Assembly: GCF_042665195.1 (NCBI RefSeq)
Contig: NZ_JBHTBW010000003.1
Span: forward strand, 18,765-82,764
Reading direction: 5' to 3'
Source: Laceyella putida
GTDB taxonomy: Bacteria; Bacillota; Bacilli; Thermoactinomycetales; Thermoactinomycetaceae
DNA: 64,000 bases
A program made the translations under genes and the position numbers. The first letter of the stretch is position 1, and each line of letters opens with the position of its first letter. The notes beneath the pieces are model-generated. The model did no database searches and was not told the DNA's origin. It saw nothing but the letters and a program-made list of their open reading frames with translations. Positions 7,493 through 14,676 of the stretch are shown here, piece after piece.

Positions 7493-8458
7493 ATGAATCA
7501 ATGGGAAGACATCTATCAGATTTCGTTGCCGTTGCCGTTTGCCTTGCGGATGATCAATGCGTATGTCATTAAGGGCTCGACAGGGATTACCTTGATCGAT
7601 GCCGGTTTGAATATCGAAATGGACGTGCGGGCTTGGCAAGAAGCACAAGCAGCGGGAGGTTGGCAATGGGCAGAGGTGGAGAAAATCGTATTGACCCATT
7701 ATCACCCCGACCATTATGGACTGGCGGGCACCTTGCAACAGTGGACGGGAGCGCCTGTCTACCTTTCCCGCACCGATCATGAACAAGCGCAAATGTTTTT
7801 TGGGCGCGACAGCCAGATGCCTGAAGAAATGATGTCGTTTTTTGCGCGCCACGGCTTGCCTGATGAGTGGGCGACACAGATTCCGGATCATATGCGCAGT
7901 TTCCATCCATGGGTGGAGCCCCATCCCAAAGCTTCTTGGCTTGAACCGGGGGATTGGATTCGCCTGGGGGACGTCGACTATGAAGTCTTGCATACGCCGG
8001 GCCATGCCGACGGCCATCTCAGTTTTTACGATCCCAAGCGAAAGTGGCTGATCGGTGGCGATTTCTTATTGCCGAAGATCACGCCCAACATCAGCTTGTG
8101 GCCGAACTGCCATCCCAATCCGCTGGACAATTATTTGGTGACGTTGGAACGGATGAAAGAGCGGGAGGTAACCAAAGTCTTTCCGTCGCATGGACCCATG
8201 TTTGATCACTATAACGAACGGATTGAAGCATTGGAGCGGCATCATGCCCAGCGTTTAAATGAAATGCGATCTTTCGTTGTGGACAAGCGGAGAGCGACGG
8301 CGTTTGAAGTGTGTGAGCATCAGTTCGGCACCGATCACACCATCCACAACCTCCGGTTCGCCCTGTCGGAGACATTGGCGCATCTGGAGTATTTGCGCTT
8401 GCGGGGAGAGCTGTCCGTCGAAGAACGGAACGGGATGGTTTATTACAAGGAGATCTGA
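7493..8458 (+). CDS. Metallo-beta-lactamase-fold hydrolase
   Basis: A 321 aa MBL hydrolase. Metal motif THYHPDH (H69, H71, D73, H74), then HTPGHADGH and IGGDFLLP; a C-terminal helical region of about 80 residues is like glyoxalase II/RNase-type long MBL proteins. Last gene of the methyltransferase-yutF-MBL operon. The thioester or phosphodiester substrate is not deducible. Confidence 0.85.
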   Translation: MNQWEDIYQISLPLPFALRMINAYVIKGSTGITLIDAGLNIEMDVRAWQEAQAAGGWQWAEVEKIVLTHYHPDHYGLAGTLQQWTGAPVYLSRTDHEQAQMFFGRDSQMPEEMMSFFARHGLPDEWATQIPDHMRSFHPWVEPHPKASWLEPGDWIRLGDVDYEVLHTPGHADGHLSFYDPKRKWLIGGDFLLPKITPNISLWPNCHPNPLDNYLVTLERMKEREVTKVFPSHGPMFDHYNERIEALERHHAQRLNEMRSFVVDKRRATAFEVCEHQFGTDHTIHNLRFALSETLAHLEYLRLRGELSVEERNGMVYYKEI

Positions 8459-8546
8459 GGATCGCAACCAACGCTTGTCATAAGAGAATGGCCGTCAAAC
8501 GGAATGCAGTCGTTTTTAGCTCGCAACAAGCGCTGGCTGAGAACGG

Positions 8547-9020
8547 CTATTTTTCTTGTAACCGCTTGCGGTTGTGGGCGAGCCGGGCGGCGGCGGAAGC
8601 GGCGATCGCTCCGACGATGTCATCAAGAAAAGTGTGGATCTCCCCGTCATGCTTATTGTTCAGCCGTGCGAGAACGCCGGGTTTGACGCGATCAATAAAT
8701 CCGTAATTGGTCAAGCCGATGTTGCCGTATACGTTTAAGATGGCCACTGACAATATCTCATCGATCCCATACAAGCTTTCATCATGCATGACCATCTGTT
8801 GCAAAGGTCTTTCCAATAAGTTCCTTTCGGCGAGCACATCAAGCTGAATCCCAGTGATGACGGCGTTTTGCACCTCGCGTTTGGTCAACACTTGATTGAC
8901 GTGTTCCAGGCACTCGGCAAGCGTGATGTCGGGATAATAATCCTTTTGCAAGTATAAGGTTAATTCCGCGATTTCCTCCAGTTGCACGCCCCTTTCTTTA
9001 ATACAATTGGCAAATCTCAT
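8547..9020 (-). CDS. yutG: YutG, phosphatidylglycerophosphatase A-related
   Basis: A 157 aa protein of the PgpA-like family. Characteristic blocks are GIQLDVLAE, YGIDEILSVAILNVYGNIGLTNYGFID and HTFLDDIVGAIAASAAARLAH. It lacks the clear membrane helices of true PgpA, as known for the Bacillus YutG class. A role in phosphatidylglycerol phosphate or related phosphatase chemistry is only inferred. It is the last backbone gene before the accessory island. Confidence 0.85.
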   Translation of the reverse strand: MRFANCIKERGVQLEEIAELTLYLQKDYYPDITLAECLEHVNQVLTKREVQNAVITGIQLDVLAERNLLERPLQQMVMHDESLYGIDEILSVAILNVYGNIGLTNYGFIDRVKPGVLARLNNKHDGEIHTFLDDIVGAIAASAAARLAHNRKRLQEK

Positions 9021-9185
9021 TTTCTGAACAGGGTTGCGCGTTCTTTGCTTTTTGCACGGTAGGTCACCTTCCCATTGGAATATAAATGGAAAACTTCATC
9101 GAACATGCAAGGGTTGGGCAACGTTAGTTTATTCTTAACCATATGAGAGATAATTATGATGTGCATAGGGAAAGGATGTGGCAAG

Positions 9186-9266
9186 ATGAGTGAAGCGAGA
9201 GTGGCTCTGATCGCGGGAAGCTTGAGCGGATTGGGAAGTATGATCGCCCGTACGCTAGCGGAGGAA
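9186..9266 (+). pseudogene. N-terminal fragment of a short-chain dehydrogenase
   Basis: After an AAAGGA site, 27 codons read MSEARVALIAGSLSGLGSMI and on to ARTLAEE. This is the first beta strand and G-x3-G-x-G NAD(P) loop of an SDR (FabG/short-chain family). The similarity then stops; the frame runs into unrelated DNA and a terminator. It is a gene remnant, probably cut by a deletion or insertion at the island edge. Confidence 0.55.
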
Positions 9267-9312
9267 ATCATAAGGCTCGTTTTTTGTCTCATGAGAAAAC
9301 AACTTGCTGTTC

Positions 9313-9337
9313 AAAAAAAGACGCGGCTTGCGCGTCT
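9313..9337 (-). terminator. Terminator of PRTase-HAD gene
   Basis: The stem GACGCG/CGCGTC has a run of As on the plus strand, which is a U-run for a minus-strand transcript. Repeat family 2 lies between the gene stop and this terminator, so it would be part of the 3' UTR. Confidence 0.65.
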
Positions 9338-9345
9338 GAATGGAT

Positions 9346-9455
9346 GGCGGGCGCTCCAAAACCGTTTTCCCATTTGCTTCACTTGTCCATCGGCGTTCAT
9401 TGGGAAAAGGTTTTTCCGCTCATCAATGACTTTTGAAATAACTTGCAGATAAAAC
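9346..9455. repeat. Dispersed repeat family 2, copy A
   Basis: About 110 bp that matches 37633-37730 at roughly 85-90 percent outside a 12-base indel. Shared blocks include GCTCCAAAACCG, CTTCACTTGTCC, GGGAAAAGG and ACTTTTGAAATAACTTG. The minus-strand reading frame stays open in both copies across the indel (see findings), so it may be a decayed coding fragment or a structured intergenic element. Confidence 0.7.
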
Positions 9456-9468
9456 CTACAGGACGATT

Positions 9469-10374
9469 CTATTTGGATGCTTGCAAAGAAATGGGATGTC
9501 CTTGATTCCACCAAATAACACGCAACTCAGGGTAAAATGCGGCTATGAATAAAGCGACTTCTGAATTACCCGATACAAAATGCGTAAATCCAAGTTCAAT
9601 CGCTCGACTCCCCTTCCATTTGGCAACGCTCTCCAATGTCGACAACTCAACATCGTCATCTCTAAAGATAATCGGCACATATATGTTGTGTGTGCGAAAC
9701 CACTTTTCTGTTGACTCTTTGTGACTAACCGGTCGGCTTGAAATAATGATGTCTTGAGTTAAAGGAACGGGCGCGTATTTAGCAATCGGATCCTGATCCC
9801 GTAGGAAAGGAGTCCCTTCTGAACCATTATGTATTTGGGCCGATTTGATGCCATCTATGAATACTCCATCCATATCCCATGCTGTACGCTCATATTCATG
9901 ATCCAAAAGTTCCTGATTTTCAGATGCTGTTCCTGTTGAAGGATTAATGCGATATCTTTCCCATGGCAACAAGAATCGAGCATTTGTTTCTTGACAATCA
10001 AAACAATAATAATCGGGGGTGGAGGCCGATTTTCGATCTTTGCAAATCACCAGGGTGGACACATCATAACCCAAATCGACAAGGAATTTTTTGCAATTGA
10101 TGAGCGTTTTTCCCATGCCGGCGAAATCTTCGCAAATCAATAAACGTTTTTTTTCAGGTATGTTGCCTAACCATGCCGGCTTTTCTATTTTGCGATCGTA
10201 ACGAAGAAAGTAGTAAGGGAGTCCTGTGAGAAAAGCCAAATGCATGCCAGCGAACGAACCACCACGCAAAATAATCACTAATCCATCAAAGTTAGCTGAC
10301 ATGATATCTTTTGCCAGCGTGTCTAACCGCAAAGAAATAGCATTATAGTCGAGATATATATTGCGAATATTCAT
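9469..10374 (-). CDS. Phosphoribosyltransferase-HAD fusion protein
   Basis: A 301 aa two-domain protein. Residues about 1-145 are a type I phosphoribosyltransferase. The PRPP loop is LLICEDFAGMGKTL (about 78-91), and FLLPWER is like the FPWE motif of xanthine/hypoxanthine PRTases. Residues about 160-300 are a HAD-like domain with WDMDGVFID (D167, D169) and IISSRP. The usual acidic motif IV is replaced by FVSGNSEVA, so phosphatase activity may be altered. RBS GGGG lies 7 bases before the ATG. The gene is divergent from the ThsA-like gene and, like it, AT-rich compared with the backbone. Substrate unknown; nucleotide metabolism linked to defence is a speculation from context. Confidence 0.75.
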   Translation of the reverse strand: MNIRNIYLDYNAISLRLDTLAKDIMSANFDGLVIILRGGSFAGMHLAFLTGLPYYFLRYDRKIEKPAWLGNIPEKKRLLICEDFAGMGKTLINCKKFLVDLGYDVSTLVICKDRKSASTPDYYCFDCQETNARFLLPWERYRINPSTGTASENQELLDHEYERTAWDMDGVFIDGIKSAQIHNGSEGTPFLRDQDPIAKYAPVPLTQDIIISSRPVSHKESTEKWFRTHNIYVPIIFRDDDVELSTLESVAKWKGSRAIELGFTHFVSGNSEVALFIAAFYPELRVIWWNQGHPISLQASK

Positions 10375-10636
10375 GCTACTACCCCTTTAAAAAATTATTA
10401 ATATTGTAAGCGATTATAACACATTACTATTTCCTGATGAACCCCAGTCAGTTAGATGAATGAATTACCCCTTTCAGACAAGTCTTAAGTTGAAATTCAA
10501 AAAGAAAGGAGCCTTTTTTCATGAAGTATCCTGTGTTTGATCTATAACCCCTGGAACTACATCAATGTCTAGACTTATGGGGTTTGCCAAGATTATACTA
10601 AATATACTGACAAACCTTTATGAAGGAGTGCTTATT
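10375..10636. promoter_or_regulatory. Divergent promoter region of island genes
   Basis: A 262 bp AT-rich spacer between the PRTase-HAD and ThsA-like starts. On the minus strand a TATAAT lies near 10415, about 40 bases before the PRTase-HAD start. On the plus strand an AAAGGAG at about 10504 precedes a tiny ORF (MKYPVFDL, ATG 10521) ending well before thsA. Complementary ACCCC/GGGGT tracts flank 10550-10590. Both genes may share control here; no operator is recognised. Confidence 0.4.
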
Positions 10637-12097
10637 ATGAAAATTACAGCTGGCATACAAACATTTATCAACAATTATTTGAAAGCAATAATGGAAGATA
10701 GGGCTGCCATTTTTGCCGGTGCAGGTTTATCTGTGCCAGCTGGATTTGTTCCATGGAAAGAATTGCTGCGGGAGCCAGCGATGGATTTAGGGTTGGATGT
10801 TGAAAAAGAAACTGATTTAGTGGCCTTAGCCCAGTATTTCTATAACAAAAATCGCAGCAGACAAGAACTGACGGAACTCATTATCCAATATTTTGACAAG
10901 GAAGGAGTCATCACAAAGAACCACCATACCCTCGCCAGCTTGCCTATTAAAACATATTGGACTACTAATTATGATCAACTCATTGAAAAGGCTCTGATTC
11001 AAAACGGAAAAACACCAGACGTGAAGAAGCGCATACAGGACTTTTCCATCATTAAACCCAGAAGAGATGCTATTGTTTATAAAATGCATGGGGATGTCGA
11101 GTTGGCTGATCAAGCGGTACTTATCAAAGATGATTATGAAACGTACGAAGAGAAAAAAAAGTTATTTACCCTTAATTTGAAAGGCGAACTTGTTTCCAAA
11201 ACATTTTTGTTCATTGGATTTAGCTTTGATGATCCTAATTTAGAGCATATTTTGAGTCGCATTCGTGCGTTGGTGGATGGACATACCCGACCTCACTACT
11301 GTTTCTTCAAGAAAGTTCAACGAAAAAACTATCCGAAAGGGGATATAGGGGATCAGGAGTATCAGTATGATAAGATCAAGCAAGATTTGAAGTGCGCAGA
11401 CTTAATTCGGTATTGCATAAGACCCATATTAATTGATGATTATTCTGATATTGAGCAGATTTTGAGCTTGCTTCACCAGCGATATAGCAGAAATAATGTG
11501 TTGATATCTGGGAGCGCCGCGCAATATGATCAGTTCATGCTGAAGGATATAGATCCTACTAGATTCATTCATAATCTGGGTTATCAACTTAATAAGAGAG
11601 GATATAAAGTCATTACAGGTTTTGGAGACGGAGTGGGCAGTTCAGTCATAAATGGCGTATTGGAAAGTGTTTATGAAACAAATGAAAGAAAAATTGACAA
11701 TCATCTTTTAATGCGTCCTCTCCCGCGGTTTGCAACTCAGGAAGAATCGTTGACGGAGCGGTGGGAGAAATACAGAAAAGATTTAATTCAAGAAGCGGGA
11801 ATTGCTATATTTATTTTTGGAAACAAAATACAAGACAATCAACTGGTTAATTCTCCCGGTGTCAAAAGAGAGTTTGAAATTGCAAAAGAAAAAGGGCTTA
11901 AATTGATACCAATAGGAGTTACGGGATATAGAAGTCGAGAACTTTGGGAAGAAGTCATGAGGAATTTTGAAGTTTATTATAGCGACTTTGCTGCCTTAAA
12001 AGAACAATTCGCGAAATTGGGCAACGGTAATCTGAAATCTGAAGAAGTCATTCAAGCAGTCATTGAGATATTAGATGTACTAAATGGCAAGAAATAA
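10637..12097 (+). CDS. thsA: SIR2-SLOG protein, Thoeris ThsA-like NADase
   Basis: A 486 aa protein. Its N-terminal SIR2 domain (about 1-280) has FAGAGLSVPAGF, TTNYD (N111, D113) and MHGD (H151). These correspond to N112 and H152 of Bacillus cereus ThsA, whose mutation is known to abolish NAD cleavage. The C-terminal SLOG/STALD domain (about 285-480) has VLISGSAAQ, GFGDGVGSSV and MRPLPRF (R360, R364), the pocket region that binds the cyclic ADPR signal made by the TIR protein ThsB. Start ATG 10637 has AAGGAG 8 bases upstream; the ATG at 10565 has none. It would be an abortive-infection effector. No ThsB-like TIR gene is visible in the window. Confidence 0.88.
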   Translation: MKITAGIQTFINNYLKAIMEDRAAIFAGAGLSVPAGFVPWKELLREPAMDLGLDVEKETDLVALAQYFYNKNRSRQELTELIIQYFDKEGVITKNHHTLASLPIKTYWTTNYDQLIEKALIQNGKTPDVKKRIQDFSIIKPRRDAIVYKMHGDVELADQAVLIKDDYETYEEKKKLFTLNLKGELVSKTFLFIGFSFDDPNLEHILSRIRALVDGHTRPHYCFFKKVQRKNYPKGDIGDQEYQYDKIKQDLKCADLIRYCIRPILIDDYSDIEQILSLLHQRYSRNNVLISGSAAQYDQFMLKDIDPTRFIHNLGYQLNKRGYKVITGFGDGVGSSVINGVLESVYETNERKIDNHLLMRPLPRFATQEESLTERWEKYRKDLIQEAGIAIFIFGNKIQDNQLVNSPGVKREFEIAKEKGLKLIPIGVTGYRSRELWEEVMRNFEVYYSDFAALKEQFAKLGNGNLKSEEVIQAVIEILDVLNGKK

Positions 12098-12661
12098 AAT
12101 GAATAGAAAGCTCCCTGTTTCCCTTTGAAGGGGATTTAATTATCATATCGGGGAGTTGTCCATTTATGCTGGACCCTCGAGCGATATTGGCCCAAGAAAA
12201 TGATCATAGTTGTAAAAACGAGGGATGGGAGTGAGGATGCGAAGGGGTTAACCCCCTACCCATCCTCACTCTTAATTAAGGCTGATGTAGAGGTTCATGT
12301 TTCAACGAGTAACAATGTAAAAAGTAATGTGCGATCCAACTGACATATTTAAACAGACACGCCCTAGTAAGTTCGATGATCTTTTGCTAGAATTTAAGCA
12401 TCGAATTACCAATATGCGAGCGTCAAATCGGTAAAATAAAACGTTTGCGCTTAGATGATGTCTTCGTGGATGGTTGTGGGTTGCCCCCCAAATGAGGCAT
12501 CCATTTGTCAAATTTTAATTGACACATTCCATGAGTGCATTCCTTTGCGGATACATTGAAAAGTTACATCCATGTGGTTATCTAAGATACCGGTTCTCTA
12601 ATGTTTCCTTTGTTAAACAAGAGAGATGTTGGTTGGATGCGATCAAATATAAGACGATAGG
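12098..12661. other. Gene-free spacer inside island
   Basis: AT-rich DNA with no credible gene. Besides the strong hairpin at 12229-12271 it holds an imperfect GCTCCC/GGGAGT pair just after the ThsA-like stop. The 69-codon minus-strand frame at 12302-12511 has no ribosome binding site and no recognisable protein character. Confidence 0.5.
12229..12271 (+). terminator. Long hairpin downstream of ThsA-like gene
   Basis: Perfect 11 bp arms GAGTGAGGATG/CATCCTCACTC enclose a second stem GGGG-TTAA-CCCC. The sequence CTTAATT follows. It probably terminates the ThsA-like transcript, 130 bases past its stop, but the T-run is weak, so another structured role is possible. Confidence 0.55.
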
Positions 12662-13369
12662 ATGAAACAAATCATGAAGCAAAAAGTTGCATTGGTTACA
12701 GGTGGAACTCGCGGATTAGGGCAAGCTATCGCGAAAAAATTGGCTGCCGAAGGAGCGATTGTATGGGTTGCCTCTAGATCAGCCGAGTTTACAGAAGAAA
12801 CCGTTCCTCGGCCTGGCGAAATCAAAGAAATTCACTTAGATGTAACGGATGAAGAAAGCGTAAAAAAACTGTTTGCCTATATTATGAAGCAACATAATCG
12901 GTTAGATGTACTGATTAACAATGCGGGAACTGCTATATTTAAACCCATTTTAGAAACCTCTGTAGATGAATGGAATCAAGTTATAGAAACAAACGTAACC
13001 GGATTGTTCTTATGCTCAAGGGAAGCATTTCGCATTATGAAATTACAAGGTGGAGGTCGTATTATTAATATTGCTTCCATTTCTGGTTACATTCCTCTTG
13101 CAAATAATGGAGCATACGGAACATCTAAATATGCTGTAAGGGGATTTTCTAAGATTTTAAACGAAGAAGGAAAAGAGGCTAACATTAGAGTGTCGGTTAT
13201 CAGCCCAGGAGCGATACGTACAGGGATAGCAGTAGACCAAACCGGTTTTGACCCAAATGATATGTTAGATCCTGAAGCTGTAGCGGAATCTGTACTCGAT
13301 ATTGCCCGAAGACCTTTAAACACCCATATCGACGAAGTCAAAATTTTACCGCCCAAAGGAGTCCTATAA
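12662..13369 (+). CDS. Short-chain dehydrogenase/reductase
   Basis: A 235 aa classical SDR. It has the cofactor loop TGGTRGLG (13-20), NNAG (86-89), N111, and the catalytic S139, Y152 and K156 (YGTSK). A TGGxRGxG loop with R16 hints at NADPH. It lies 98 bases before a tandem PTPS gene in the same direction; that pairing is the last two steps of tetrahydrobiopterin-type synthesis (PTPS, then a sepiapterin-reductase-like SDR), so a pterin ketone substrate is a reasonable guess. It is AT-rich like the rest of the island. Confidence 0.8.
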   Translation: MKQIMKQKVALVTGGTRGLGQAIAKKLAAEGAIVWVASRSAEFTEETVPRPGEIKEIHLDVTDEESVKKLFAYIMKQHNRLDVLINNAGTAIFKPILETSVDEWNQVIETNVTGLFLCSREAFRIMKLQGGGRIINIASISGYIPLANNGAYGTSKYAVRGFSKILNEEGKEANIRVSVISPGAIRTGIAVDQTGFDPNDMLDPEAVAESVLDIARRPLNTHIDEVKILPPKGVL

Positions 13370-13467
13370 TACACACCAAGTAGACTGGGTATGTAGCCAT
13401 TGTCTATGTATGAGAAAAACGTTGGTCCGTGATTTGAAAGTCAAAATTGGAGGCAGGAGAAAATATC

Positions 13468-14274
13468 ATGATCTATATGTCAAGAAAACTATCCTTTTCC
13501 GCTGCGCATGTGATTCGTGTCCCTTCATGGAGTGAGGAAGAAAATCGGCGCCTGTTTGGTTTTTGTAGCAATCCTCATGGCCATGGGCATGATTTTACTT
13601 TAGAAGTGATGGTCAGTGGGAAAGTGAATGAAAGATCAGGGATCGTAGTAAATATCAAGGATATTGATCATGTAGTGAAAAATCTAGTGAACGAAGAATT
13701 GGATGGAAAGTTTTTGAATCGGGAACATCCGTTTTTCCGTGAACATGTTCCAACCACAGAAAATATCGTCAGATACCTTTGGAATTCATTGGAAGGCAAT
13801 GTGCCCGATAGTGAATTGCATAAGATCAGATTATGGGAAAGCCCATTTTTGTATTCCGAAAAGGAGAAAGGATCTATGATAAAATTAACTCGAAAGTATC
13901 ACTTCAGCACAGTCCACCGTTTGCACAGCGAACAGCTTTCTGCGGAAGAAAATCGAAAGATTTTTGGAAAATGCAATAATCCCCATGGACATGGACATAA
14001 TTACTATCTCGATGTAACAGTAGCAGGTGAACTTGACCCGATTACTGGGATGGTTATCAACTTAGCTGAATTAGATCAAATCGTAGATAAAATTGTGCTT
14101 CAAAAATTTGATCATAAGCATTTGAATTTGGATACGGAAGAATTTAAGAATTTAAATCCTACCTCAGAGAATCTAGCAATTGTTATTTGGAATCTTCTTT
14201 CTCCCCATCTTCCAAACCTTTACAAAATCGGTCTGTGGGAGACGGAGAAAAACTACTTCGAATACTTAGGATAA
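13468..14274 (+). CDS. Tandem 6-pyruvoyl-tetrahydropterin synthase (fused PTPS pair)
   Basis: A 268 aa protein made of two PTPS/QueD-fold domains (about 1-135 and 137-268). Each has the zinc histidines (H14 plus the HGHGH of residues 37-41; H150 plus 173-177), the cysteine before them (C33, C169; CxNPHGHGH, close to eukaryotic PTPS) and the substrate Glu (LWE, E124 and E258). Only the second domain keeps the catalytic Asp-His pair (D215-H216); the first reads D79-G80, so its proton relay is broken. The start is ATG 13468, with GGAGGCAGGAG upstream. PTPS is normally a hexamer, so a fusion would give a trimer of pseudo-dimers (inference). Queuosine synthesis is an alternative. Confidence 0.85.
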   Translation: MIYMSRKLSFSAAHVIRVPSWSEEENRRLFGFCSNPHGHGHDFTLEVMVSGKVNERSGIVVNIKDIDHVVKNLVNEELDGKFLNREHPFFREHVPTTENIVRYLWNSLEGNVPDSELHKIRLWESPFLYSEKEKGSMIKLTRKYHFSTVHRLHSEQLSAEENRKIFGKCNNPHGHGHNYYLDVTVAGELDPITGMVINLAELDQIVDKIVLQKFDHKHLNLDTEEFKNLNPTSENLAIVIWNLLSPHLPNLYKIGLWETEKNYFEYLG

Positions 14275-14676
14275 AAGTGTTGAATCGTGATGGTTCATGC
14301 ACAAGTGAGACATGAAGTCACTTGAGCCGTTGCTTTTTTAATTTCGGGTTAAACCTGCCGATCCACGGGCAGGTTCCTGGATGAGAACTGGCTGTCTAAA
14401 GCACCAATAACGGATCCGATAGTCATTATATCACCTGAACCGCTAGGAAAAGCGGTTTTTTTATTGTCAAGTGGATGGGGACGATCGTGTGAAGGTTCGA
14501 TATCCAATTTTCATGTCCATGTGCACGCTCCTGCATAACGGGCGGAGGGATACAAATATGGTGCCCAGTATGCGGTGAGCGGGCAAAGACATGGTAATTC
14601 TTATTGTGTTTCATAAGATCTAGGCACGATTCCCTTGCCCATCACATAACATAGGGATGACGAGAGGTGAGGGATA
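14275..14676. other. Right junction of accessory island
   Basis: No gene. Three hairpins follow one another: CAAGTGA/TCACTTG with a later T-run (14302-14338), AACCTGCC/GGGCAGGTT (14352-14375) and a clear terminator at 14439-14464. The last ~200 bases before yutH show no recognised element. Confidence 0.5.
14439..14464 (+). terminator. Rho-independent terminator
   Basis: AACCGCT pairs with AGCGGTT over a 5-base loop and is followed by a run of Ts. It is the strongest of three hairpins behind the PTPS gene. Confidence 0.75.

Larger units (their letters stand above)
9021..9468. other. Left junction of accessory island
   Basis: No intact gene. Holds a broken SDR start (9186-9266), a terminator for the minus-strand PRTase-HAD gene and one copy of repeat family 2. 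This patchwork marks the point where the conserved yutG-yutH neighbourhood is interrupted. Confidence 0.6.

Noticed and set aside
9156..9452. Longer plus-strand frame through the SDR fragment and repeat 2
   Set aside because: Only 27 codons (9186-9266) resemble a protein; the rest crosses a terminator and a dispersed repeat.
12302..12511. 69-codon minus-strand frame between the ThsA-like gene and the SDR
   Set aside because: No ribosome binding site, composition not protein-like, no recognisable motif.
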